Shown here piece after piece: positions 57,264 through 64,000 of a stretch of 64,000 nt of DNA (positions are counted from its first letter, which is position 1; each line of letters starts with the position of its first letter). Source of the DNA: Amycolatopsis sp. EV170708-02-1. Its GTDB lineage: Bacteria; Actinomycetota; Actinomycetes; Mycobacteriales; Pseudonocardiaceae. The notes under the pieces are model-generated. The model did not search any database. It was not told the origin of the DNA and saw only the letters and a program-made list of their open reading frames with translations. The stretch is taken from assembly GCF_022479115.1 (NCBI RefSeq), contig NZ_CP092497.1, positions 2,046,001 to 2,110,000 of the forward strand, in the 5' to 3' direction. The position numbers and the translations under genes are program-made.

Positions 57264-57892
57264 TCGAGTCGACGCCGGTGTCCGTTGACGTGCTCGTGGT
57301 GCGGTTCGCCCCCGGCACCCGGAACGTCCTGCTGGGAATCGCGCCGCGAGCGGCGGAGCCTTTCGAGGGGGAACTCGCCCTGCCCGGGGTGCTGCTCGGG
57401 CTCGGAGAACGGCTGCGGGACGCGGCGGGCCGGGCGGTGGTCGGCAAACTCGGCCTCCCGCCCGACGCGGTCTCGGCGACGGGACAGCTCGCCACCTTCG
57501 ACGAGCCGAACCGTGACCCGCGCGGTCCCACGCTCTCCATCGCCTTGTGGGCCACCGTGAATCCCGCGCTCGACGTCCCGGGGAACGTCGTGTGGGCGCC
57601 GCTGGACGAGGTGCCACCGCTGGCTTTCGACCACGACCGGATCGTCGCCGACTGCCGTCCGATGCTGGCCGAACGGCTGTGGCGGGACGTCGCGTTCACC
57701 GCCGGCCTGCTGGGACCGATCTTCACCACGGCACAGGCGCTGGACGCCACCGAAGCGCTGACCGGGGACCGCCCCTATCCCGCCAACCTCGGCCGGACCA
57801 TGGAGCGGGTCCCCGGTTTGCGGCGTACCACCGAACACGCGGCCGCCCTCCCCAAGGGAGGACGGCCGCCGTCGCTGTGGCGCTGGGAGTGA
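57260..57892 (+). CDS. NrtR-like Nudix/winged-helix protein with degenerate Nudix box
   Basis: GTG at 57260 (GTGA overlap); 210 residues. The N-terminal Nudix fold has TFDEPNRDPRGPTLSIALWA, a segment characteristic of NrtR proteins. The Nudix box (GERLRDAAGRAVVGKLGL) lacks the REXXEE catalytic glutamates. The C-terminal 60 residues (FTTAQALDATEALTGDRPYP, RPPSLWRW) match the NrtR winged helix. It may therefore be a nucleotide-sensing DNA-binding regulator rather than a hydrolase. It closes the cassette. Confidence 0.8.
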   Translation: MIESTPVSVDVLVVRFAPGTRNVLLGIAPRAAEPFEGELALPGVLLGLGERLRDAAGRAVVGKLGLPPDAVSATGQLATFDEPNRDPRGPTLSIALWATVNPALDVPGNVVWAPLDEVPPLAFDHDRIVADCRPMLAERLWRDVAFTAGLLGPIFTTAQALDATEALTGDRPYPANLGRTMERVPGLRRTTEHAAALPKGGRPPSLWRWE

Positions 57893-57893
57893 C

Positions 57894-58652
57894 TCAGATC
57901 CCGCAGGAGGAGGCCGACCAGAACCGCGTCGACCGGTGTGCCACGTGCGTGTGATCGTTGTGGCCGGGGTAGCCCGGCCCGAGGATCTCGGCGAACCCGT
58001 GGTTACGGGCCTGCTTCGCCAATCCGCAGAAGCCCTGCGAGCCGGCGCCGAGGTCGACGGCGTCACCGTAGAGATGACGGCTGTTGGTCGCGCCGCCGAC
58101 CGCGTTGTTGCAGGCGACGCTGCGGAAGCCGCCGTTGACGTCGATCGGCCGGTCGCCCATGGCGTGCCGCATGGCCTGCAGCTTCCACATCGAGACCAGC
58201 GCGTTGGCCTTCGCCGTCGCCGGCGGGACGTTGCCGCCCGACCAGTCGGAGTTGCACCGGTTCAGTTCCGCGTAGGTGAAGTTGACCGGCGTGCAGTCGT
58301 CGTCCTGCAACGCGTAGAGCTTCGAGAACGTGGCAGAACCGGCGATGCCGTCCGCCGCCAGCCCGTACGCCTGCTGGAAGCGCGTGACGGCGGCCTTCGT
58401 GCCCGCGCCGAACTGGCCGTCGAGGGCGAGCACGCCACCGTAACCGGGGTACCCGGCGACGCGGATCTGCAGTTGCCGGACGTCCTCACCGGACGCCCCC
58501 TCGGACAACGTGCGTCCCCAGGAGTAGCAGGCGTCGGCGACGGACACTTCGCCCGCCGTCACCGGGCCCGGATCGGCGGCGGCCGGGGCGGCCACCGCGG
58601 TACCGAGCCCGGCCACCAGGGCGAGCATCGGCAGGAGGAAACGAATGCGCAT
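57894..58652 (-). CDS. Secreted peptidoglycan-binding M15-type D,D-peptidase
   Basis: The start at 58652 (MRIRFLLPMLALVAG) begins the signal peptide; 252 residues. A peptidoglycan-binding repeat (SGEDVRQLQIRVAGYPGYGG, FGAGTKAAVTRFQQAYGLAA) is followed by a peptidase M15A-like domain with zinc ligands in NSRHLYGDAVDLG and DHTHVAH. It should cleave or bind D-Ala-D-Ala-type cell-wall peptides outside the cell. It is convergent with the Nudix gene, leaving no gap. Confidence 0.88.
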   Translation of the reverse strand: MRIRFLLPMLALVAGLGTAVAAPAAADPGPVTAGEVSVADACYSWGRTLSEGASGEDVRQLQIRVAGYPGYGGVLALDGQFGAGTKAAVTRFQQAYGLAADGIAGSATFSKLYALQDDDCTPVNFTYAELNRCNSDWSGGNVPPATAKANALVSMWKLQAMRHAMGDRPIDVNGGFRSVACNNAVGGATNSRHLYGDAVDLGAGSQGFCGLAKQARNHGFAEILGPGYPGHNDHTHVAHRSTRFWSASSCGI

Positions 58653-58790
58653 GACAGGAACACCTTTCAAAGCAGGGAAGGTGAGACCCGTGACCCCCAC
58701 GGGTTGTCAACGATTCACTGCCGAGGATGCTAACGCGGTTCCTCCTACCGCGCTGTGGGTCGTTCGACCCACACGATGAGCCTGCCTGGT

Positions 58791-58836
58791 CTCGTGAGTG
58801 GTAAGGACGGTTAGAACCGTCCTTACCACTCACGAG
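58791..58836. repeat. Perfect 22-bp inverted repeat, member of a dispersed family
   Basis: Arms CTCGTGAGTGGTAAGGACGG plus TT and the exact complement, with a 2-nt spacer. One arm plus the next two bases (24 bp in all) recurs at 17058-17081, where it forms the mgtC 3' end. It lies 11 bp after the acyl-CoA synthetase stop and could also terminate that transcript. Confidence 0.75.
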
Positions 58837-58847
58837 GCCATGTGCCG

Positions 58848-60551
58848 TCAGCCCTTCAGCTGCGGGAAGTCCTCCTCGCGGAACTCCCCCGCCGGCCGCC
58901 CGTCGGCGTCGTTCTCGCGGCCGCGCAGTTCGACCCGGCGGATCTTGCCGGAGATCGTCTTCGGCAGGTCGGTGAACTCCAGACGCCGGATTCGCTTGTA
59001 CGGGGCCAGATGTTCCCGGCAGAAGGCCAGGATGGACACCGCGGTGTCGGCCGTGGGTTCGTGCCCGTTCGTCAGGACGACGTACGCCTTCGGCACCGCG
59101 AGGCGGATCGGGTCCGGCGCCGGGACGACCGCCGCTTCGGCGACCGCCTCGTGTTCCAGCAGGACACTTTCCAGCTCGAACGGCGAGATCCGGTAGTCCG
59201 ACGCCTTGAAGACGTCGTCCGTCCGGCCCACGTAGGTGATGTAGCCCCGTTCGTCGATCGAACCGACGTCACCGGTGTGGTAAAAGCCGTTCGCGAACGC
59301 CGCGGCGGAGCGCTCTTCGTCGTCGGCGTATCCGGCCATCAGCCCGACCGGCCGCTTGTCGAGGTCGAGGCAGATCTCGCCTTCCTGCGCGCGTTCGCCG
59401 GTGACGGGGTCCACGAGCGCCACGGTGAAACCGGGCAGCGGACGGCCCATCGACCCCGGCACGACGTCCTGTCCGGGCGTGTTGGCGATCTGGACGCTGC
59501 TTTCCGTCTGCCCGAAACCGTCGCGAATCGTGACGCCCCAAGCCTTTTCGACCTGGTCGATCACCTCGGGGTTGAGCGGTTCGCCCGCGCCGACCACCTT
59601 GCGCGGCGGCGTCTTCAGCACGGTCAGATCCGCCTGGATGAGCATCCGCCACACCGTCGGCGGGGCGCAGAAACTGGTGATCCCGCACCGTTCCATCTGC
59701 GCCATCAGCGAGACCGCGTCGAACCGCGCGTAGTTGTAGAGGAACACCGTCGCCTCGGCGTTCCACGGCGCGAAGACGTTGCTCCACGCGTGTTTCGCCC
59801 AGCCGGGCGAGGAGATGTTGAGGTGGACGTCGCCCGGCTCGAGGCCGATCCAGTACATTGTGGACAGATGCCCGATCGGATACGAAACCTGCGTGTGCTG
59901 CACCAGTTTCGGCTTCGCGGTGGTTCCCGAGGTGAAGTACAGCAGGAGCGGGTCTTCCGCCGCCGTCGGGCCGTCGGGCGTGAAGGTGTCCGCTTCCTCG
60001 TAGGCGTCCACAAAGGACCGCCAGCCCTCGACCGGTTCACCGACGGCGATGCGCGTGTAGTCGCCCTCGACGTTCTCGAACTTGTGCGCGTCGACGGATC
60101 GGATCACGACGTGTTTCGCCGCGCCCCGCTCGACCCGGTCGGTGAGGTCCGCCGGGCCGAGCAGAGTCGAGGCCGGGATGATGACGGCGCCCAGTTTGAT
60201 CGCGGCGAGGATCGTCTGCCACAGCTCGCCCTGGTTGCCCAGCATCACGATCAGCCGGTCGCCCCTGGCCACGCCGAGCGAGCGGAGCCAGTTCGCGACC
60301 TGGTTGGACCGCCGAGCCATCTCCGGGTAGGTCCAGCGGTTCTCGATGCCGTCCTCTTCGACGATCCACAGCGCGTACCGGTCCTGATTGGCCGGATCGG
60401 CCGCGACCACGTCGAACCAGTCCAGGGCCCAATTGAACTCGGCGGGCTGGGGCCAGGTGAAGTCCCGATAGGCGGTGTCGTAGTCCTCGCGATGGGCCTG
60501 CAGATAGTCCCGTGCCTCGCGGAACGTGCGGTATGCCTCCGAAGCGCTCAC
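58848..60551 (-). CDS. Acyl-CoA synthetase (AMP-forming), acetyl/medium-chain type
   Basis: GTG at 60551 with AGGAGG 6 nt upstream; 567 residues. Motifs of the ANL superfamily are LLLYFTSGTTAKPKLVQHT (P-loop), GFGQTESS and YHTGDVGSIDERGYITYVGR, and the C-terminal Lys is in LPKTISGKIRR. The substrate class (acetate, propionate, or medium chain) cannot be fixed from sequence. The crotonase gene lies upstream on the same strand by 40 bp, suggesting joint fatty-acid degradation. Confidence 0.92.
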   Translation of the reverse strand: MSASEAYRTFREARDYLQAHREDYDTAYRDFTWPQPAEFNWALDWFDVVAADPANQDRYALWIVEEDGIENRWTYPEMARRSNQVANWLRSLGVARGDRLIVMLGNQGELWQTILAAIKLGAVIIPASTLLGPADLTDRVERGAAKHVVIRSVDAHKFENVEGDYTRIAVGEPVEGWRSFVDAYEEADTFTPDGPTAAEDPLLLYFTSGTTAKPKLVQHTQVSYPIGHLSTMYWIGLEPGDVHLNISSPGWAKHAWSNVFAPWNAEATVFLYNYARFDAVSLMAQMERCGITSFCAPPTVWRMLIQADLTVLKTPPRKVVGAGEPLNPEVIDQVEKAWGVTIRDGFGQTESSVQIANTPGQDVVPGSMGRPLPGFTVALVDPVTGERAQEGEICLDLDKRPVGLMAGYADDEERSAAAFANGFYHTGDVGSIDERGYITYVGRTDDVFKASDYRISPFELESVLLEHEAVAEAAVVPAPDPIRLAVPKAYVVLTNGHEPTADTAVSILAFCREHLAPYKRIRRLEFTDLPKTISGKIRRVELRGRENDADGRPAGEFREEDFPQLKG

Positions 60552-60591
60552 GATCGTCCTCCTGGTCCGCTGGTTGGGCCGCCGGTTCTTT

Positions 60592-61434
60592 CTACTCTCC
60601 CTTGAACTCGGGCGCGCGGCGCTCGAGGAAGGCCTGCACGGCCTCGCCGAGGTCCTTGCTGGGCAGGAAGGCCGCGTTCCAGGCCGAGACGTAACGCAGG
60701 CCGTCCGCGACCTGACGTTCGGTGTTGGCCGAGAGGACGTTCTTGGTGCCCTGCACGACCAGCGGCGGGTTCGTGGCGATCTCCGCCGCCAGCTTGCGGG
60801 CCTCGGCCAGCAGGGTCTCCTGATCCGCGTGGACGTCGTTGACCAGGCCGATCTTCTCGGCGCGGGCGGCGTCGATGTCCTTGCCGGTGAGCGCCAGTTC
60901 GCGCAGGTGCCCCTCACCGATGATCGGCGCGAGCCGCTGGAGGCTGCCGAGGTCGGCCACGATCGCGACCTTGACCTCGCGCACGCTGAACTTCGCGTCG
61001 GCGCTCGCCAGCCGGATGTCCGCGGCCGCGATCACGTCGACGCCACCGCCGATGCACCAGCCGGAAATGGCCGCGATGACCGGTTTGCGGCATTCCGCGA
61101 TCGAGGAGACGCTCGCCTGGAGGGTCTTGACCTCGTCGAGGAACTTGGTTCGCGGGCCCGCGAGCGCGTCGCCGCCGAGCATTTCGCCCCAGCTGGGCAT
61201 CATGGCGGGCAGGTCGAGCCCGTAGGAGAAGTGCTTGCCGCTCCCGGTCAGCACGACCGCCCTGACCTGCGGGTCCGCGTCGAGCGCGCGGAAGACGATC
61301 GGCAGCTCGCGCCAGAAATCGGGGCCCATCGCGTTGCCCTTGGACGGACCGAGCAGCGTCACTTCGGCGACGTGCCCGTCGATCTCCACCTTGAGCGAAA
61401 CGAGATCGGGAAGACTGTCAGCTGTAGCGGTCAT
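60592..61434 (-). CDS. Crotonase-family enzyme, dienoyl-CoA isomerase-like
   Basis: ATG at 61434 (MTATADSLPDLVSLKVEIDG); ATG 61452 is an alternative. About 280 residues. Oxyanion hole segments are SGKHFSYGLDLPA and ISGWCIGGGVDVIAAADIRL. The block REVKVAIVADLGSLQRLAPI matches delta3,5-delta2,4-dienoyl-CoA isomerase, where Glu and Asp act as general acid and base, better than enoyl-CoA hydratase. It likely acts in beta-oxidation of unsaturated fatty acids. It is divergent from the hydrolase at 61563. Confidence 0.85.
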   Translation of the reverse strand: MTATADSLPDLVSLKVEIDGHVAEVTLLGPSKGNAMGPDFWRELPIVFRALDADPQVRAVVLTGSGKHFSYGLDLPAMMPSWGEMLGGDALAGPRTKFLDEVKTLQASVSSIAECRKPVIAAISGWCIGGGVDVIAAADIRLASADAKFSVREVKVAIVADLGSLQRLAPIIGEGHLRELALTGKDIDAARAEKIGLVNDVHADQETLLAEARKLAAEIATNPPLVVQGTKNVLSANTERQVADGLRYVSAWNAAFLPSKDLGEAVQAFLERRAPEFKGE

Positions 61435-61562
61435 GGGGTCATCTTGACTCATGTGATTGACAGGCTGCCAACGGCCACTGTGCCCGGCCGCGCCTGAGAT
61501 GCTTTCCTGGTACCAGCGAGTACTACCGGTGAGTACCGACGATCGACGAAGGACGGTGGGAG

Positions 61563-62450
61563 ATGAGCCCGGCCAGCAGTGCCACCGCGGTCGCCGACCT
61601 GCCCGCACCGACCCCCGGACGGCGACGGGAACGATCCTCCCGGCCGATCGAACTGTCGGGATCCTTCACCCATGAGGGTCACCGGCTCGCCTACACCGAG
61701 TTCGGCTCCGGCGACCGGGTGGTCGTGCTCACCCACGGCATCATGCTGACGAGGCGGATGCACGCCCCGCTCGCCCGTAGGCTGGCCCGCGCCGGTTTCC
61801 GGGCGGTGACCCTCGACCTGCTCGGGCACGGCGATTCGGACCGCCCCACCGACTCGTGGCTGTACTCGATGCCCGCGTTCGCGGAGCAGACCGTCGCGCT
61901 GCTCGACCACCTGGAGATCGACGCCGCCGTCATCGGCGGGACCTCCCTGGGCGCCAACGTCGCGCTCGAAGTGGGCGTCGCCGCGCCGGAGCGGGCGCTC
62001 GGCCTGGTCGTCGAGATGCCCGTGCTGGACAACGCGATCGTCGCCGGGCTGATCACCTTCGCGCCGCTGCTCATGGCCGCCCGGTTCCTGCCGGTGACCG
62101 TGCAGGGTGTGGCGCTGGCGGCGAAACTCGTGCCGCACGGCAACCAGTGGGTCGACGTCGTCACCGACACGCTGTCCCAGCGGCCCGCGCCGATGGCCGC
62201 GCTCCTGCACGGCGTGCTCTTCGGGCGGATCGCGCCGCCCAAGTCGATCCGGTGCAAGATCGAGACCCCGGCGCTGGTCATCGGGCACGAACGCGACCCG
62301 ATCCACCCCTTCGGCGACGCGGACACGCTGGCCGCGGACATGCCGGCGGCCGAGTTCGTCCAGGCCCGCAGCCCGGTCGAGCTGCGCTTCGACCCCACCC
62401 GCCTGACCGACACCATCGCCGACTTCTCCGCGCGCTGCCATGACCGTTGA
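61563..62450 (+). CDS. Alpha/beta hydrolase lacking the usual catalytic His
   Basis: ATG at 61563 with GACGGTGGGAG before it; 295 residues. The oxyanion motif THGIMLTRRMHAP, turn LDLLGHGDSDRP and nucleophile elbow GGTSLGAN are present, with an acid in GHERDPIHPFG. At the expected His position the sequence reads VQARSPVELRFDP, without a His. It may be inactive, or use the His in DPIHP. A GNAT gene overlaps the end by 11 bp. Confidence 0.8.
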   Translation: MSPASSATAVADLPAPTPGRRRERSSRPIELSGSFTHEGHRLAYTEFGSGDRVVVLTHGIMLTRRMHAPLARRLARAGFRAVTLDLLGHGDSDRPTDSWLYSMPAFAEQTVALLDHLEIDAAVIGGTSLGANVALEVGVAAPERALGLVVEMPVLDNAIVAGLITFAPLLMAARFLPVTVQGVALAAKLVPHGNQWVDVVTDTLSQRPAPMAALLHGVLFGRIAPPKSIRCKIETPALVIGHERDPIHPFGDADTLAADMPAAEFVQARSPVELRFDPTRLTDTIADFSARCHDR

Positions 62451-62997
62451 TCCGGCGCCGGTCCGCGACTCGGAGGAACTGCGGACCGCGCGGCTGATCC
62501 TGCGCAGACCGGGTCCCGAAGATCTCGACGCGATCTTCGCCCTCCACACCGATCCCGAGGCCTGCGCGCACAACCCTTCGGATCTGCTGGAGACGCGTAA
62601 GGACGCGGAGCTGCTGCTGCTCCGCTGGTCTCACCAGTGGAACCGGTACGGCTTCGGGTACTGGACGATCCGCCGCCACGACTCACCGCAGGCGCTGGGA
62701 TTCTGCGGGGTGAAGATCGTCGGCTTCCGGCGCCGCCCGGTCCTGAACCTCTTCTACCGCTTGTTCCCCGCGTCCTGGGGTTCCGGGTACGCCGGCGAGG
62801 CCGCCACCGCGGCGGTGGACTGGGCCCGTGCCCACCGGCCGGACGACCTCGTGATCGCCCGCGTCCGGCCGGAGAACGTCGCGTCGCAACGGGTGGCGCT
62901 GCGAGCCGGGCTGGTCCGCGCGGAGCACCTCGACACCCCCGGCGACGACGGGACCGACTGGTTCTACGTCTCGGACCCCGGCTCAGTCTGTTGGTGA
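62440..62997 (+). CDS. GNAT family N-acetyltransferase (RimJ/RimL-like)
   Basis: A 185-residue acetyltransferase. The N-terminal TARLILRRPGPEDLDAIFAL is typical of the RimJ/RimL-like group, and the acetyl-CoA loop is ASWGSGYAGEAATAAVDWA. NVASQRVALRAGLVRAEHLD follows. It acetylates an amine on a protein or small molecule. It overlaps the hydrolase gene, and a hairpin (63020-63055) follows. Confidence 0.88.
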   Translation: MTVDPAPVRDSEELRTARLILRRPGPEDLDAIFALHTDPEACAHNPSDLLETRKDAELLLLRWSHQWNRYGFGYWTIRRHDSPQALGFCGVKIVGFRRRPVLNLFYRLFPASWGSGYAGEAATAAVDWARAHRPDDLVIARVRPENVASQRVALRAGLVRAEHLDTPGDDGTDWFYVSDPGSVCW

Positions 62998-63019
62998 ACC
63001 CGCGTCCGCGATCGACGTC

Positions 63020-63055
63020 GGCAGGGCGACCTGGTCTTCGTCAAGGCGCCCTGCC
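63020..63055. terminator. Terminator hairpin between GNAT and SUMT genes
   Basis: Arms GGCAGGGCG (63020-63028) and CGCCCTGCC (63047-63055) with an 18-nt loop, between two convergent genes. Confidence 0.6.
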
Positions 63056-63095
63056 ACCGCGATAGCGGGCCTTCGGCCAGCTCCGCCAACAGGCA

Positions 63096-64000
63096 CTACG
63101 AGGGCTGAGCCAGCCCCGCCACCGGGCCGAAGACGATCACCGCGGGCGGCCGCACCCCGGCCGCCGCCGCGTCCTCGACCACCTTGTCCAAAGTGGAGCG
63201 GAGCACCCGCTGCGTGCGCATGGTGCCGTCCTCGACGATCGCCACCGGCGTGTCGCCCGGCCGCCCCGCCTGGAGCGCCTTGGCGAACAGCGGGAGCCGC
63301 TCGACACCCATCATCAGCACGATCGTGCCGCGCATCTTCGCCAGCAGATCCCAGTCCACCAGCGACTTCTCGTCGTCCGGCGCGACGTGCCCGGACACCA
63401 CGACGACCTCGTGCGCGACGCCGCGATGCGTCACCGGGACATCCGCCGCGGCGGGGACGGAGAACGCGCTCGTGATGCCGGGGACCATCGTCACCGGGAT
63501 GCCCGCTTCGGCGCAGGCGAGGACCTCTTCGAAGCCGCGGCCGAAGAGGTACGGGTCGCCGCCCTTGAGCCGCACGACGAATTTCCCGGCCTTGGCCCGC
63601 TCGATCAGGGTGGAGTTGATCACGTCCTGGCTGGCGGCGCGGCCGTACGGGATCTTCGCGGCGTCGACGATCTCGACGTGGGGTGCGAGTTCGTCGAGCA
63701 GTTCGCGTGGGGCCAGCCGGTCGGCGACGACGACGTCGGCCCTCGCGAGGAGACGGCGGCCGCGGACGGTGATCAGTTCCGGATCCCCGGGCCACCGCCC
63801 ACGAGGGCGACGCCGGGGAGGTCTCCGTGGGCGTCCGGCACACGGCCGTCGGCGACGGTGCCGGCACGGAGGCCGTCGAGGATGCTGTCCCGGACGGTGG
63901 CCGACCGCAGCGGCTCACCGCCGGAGAGGACGCCGACCAGGAGCCCGCCGTGCCTGCCGGAAGCCGGGGTGACCGCGCTGCCGAGGTCGCCGTCGTCGGC
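63096..64000 (-). pseudogene. cobA: Siroheme synthase / uroporphyrinogen-III C-methyltransferase, frameshifted and truncated by the window
   Basis: A minus-strand frame from the window edge encodes a linker and the start of a SUMT domain (GDLPGVALVGGGPG) but then reads IRN-stop at 63773. The expected continuation, DPELITVRGRRLLARADVV, is found in another frame and runs to 63096 with motifs RLKGGDPYLFGRG, TMVPGITSAFSVPAA and AIVEDGTMRTQRV. One missing base in the C-run at 63785-63788 (four C instead of five) accounts for it. The function, if intact, is methylation of uroporphyrinogen III on the way to siroheme/cobalamin, with an N-terminal CysG-type dehydrogenase outside the window. A sequencing error is as likely as a true mutation. 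Confidence 0.8.

Noticed and set aside
62983..63092. Short minus-strand frame (VPVGGAGRRPAIAV...) after the SUMT stop
   Set aside because: It has no ribosome site, overlaps the GNAT end and contains the terminator hairpin; probably not a gene.

Overview
The window is high-GC DNA with dense, overlapping genes, frequent GTG/TTG starts and ATGA/GTGA start-stop overlaps. Gene content (ergothioneine cluster, RipA/MoxR, GarA/FtsR/GcvH, ESX-associated EspG, F420-type nitroreductase) points to a mycolata-related actinomycete. The best fit is a member of the Pseudonocardiaceae such as Amycolatopsis; that assignment is inference. No tRNA, rRNA, CRISPR array, phage or intact IS element was seen.

Layout. 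1-5.3 kb: tail of a sensor kinase, a TAXI-type binding lipoprotein, a secreted esterase, a thioesterase, PhoD and TrmL. 5.3-15.8 kb: the ripA-moxR1 region (NlpC/P60 protein, MobA, a membrane protein plus KAP-type NTPase, MoxR, DUF58, VWA), divergent from aconitase; apart from the mobA and NTPase genes it resembles M. tuberculosis Rv1475c-Rv1481. 15.9-22.2 kb: hydrolase, MgtC, and a LysR-controlled MFS/SDR/darcynin operon. 22.4-31.4 kb: secreted peptidase, egtABCD, and a LysR/amino-acid dehydrogenase pair. 31.4-36.5 kb: prolyl aminopeptidase, a SalK/SCO6745-type protein and a four-gene ESX-associated operon. 36.6-41.6 kb: an AcnR-type repressor, two CNNM/CorC-type membrane proteins and two conserved proteins. 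42-52.1 kb: aldo/keto reductase, an XRE/SnoaL-like pair, then gcvP with a tandem glycine riboswitch, MerR, TetR, bifunctional nuclease, FtsR-like MerR, GarA/OdhI, gcvH and a CDP-alcohol phosphatidyltransferase (compare Rv1822-Rv1832). 52.1-57.9 kb: two paralogous lipoproteins and an unusual four-gene cassette. 57.9-64 kb: M15 peptidase, acyl-CoA synthetase, crotonase, hydrolase, GNAT and a frameshifted siroheme synthase/SUMT.

Most interesting: (1) the cassette at 54128-57892, encoding a J-domain/pseudokinase protein, a VWA protein, a divergent adenylosuccinate-synthetase-like enzyme with an altered aspartate site, and a catalytically degenerate NrtR-like Nudix/winged-helix protein, behind one strong near-leaderless promoter; (2) two matches to the AcnR operator, one over the acn -10 box and one before a TetR gene 21 kb away, linking the separated pair; (3) a proline/acid-rich leader ORF ending on the start codon of a CNNM-type gene; (4) dispersed hairpin and MITE-like repeats, one of which supplies the last codons of mgtC; (5) a GarA/OdhI homologue lacking the first threonine of its phospho-motif.
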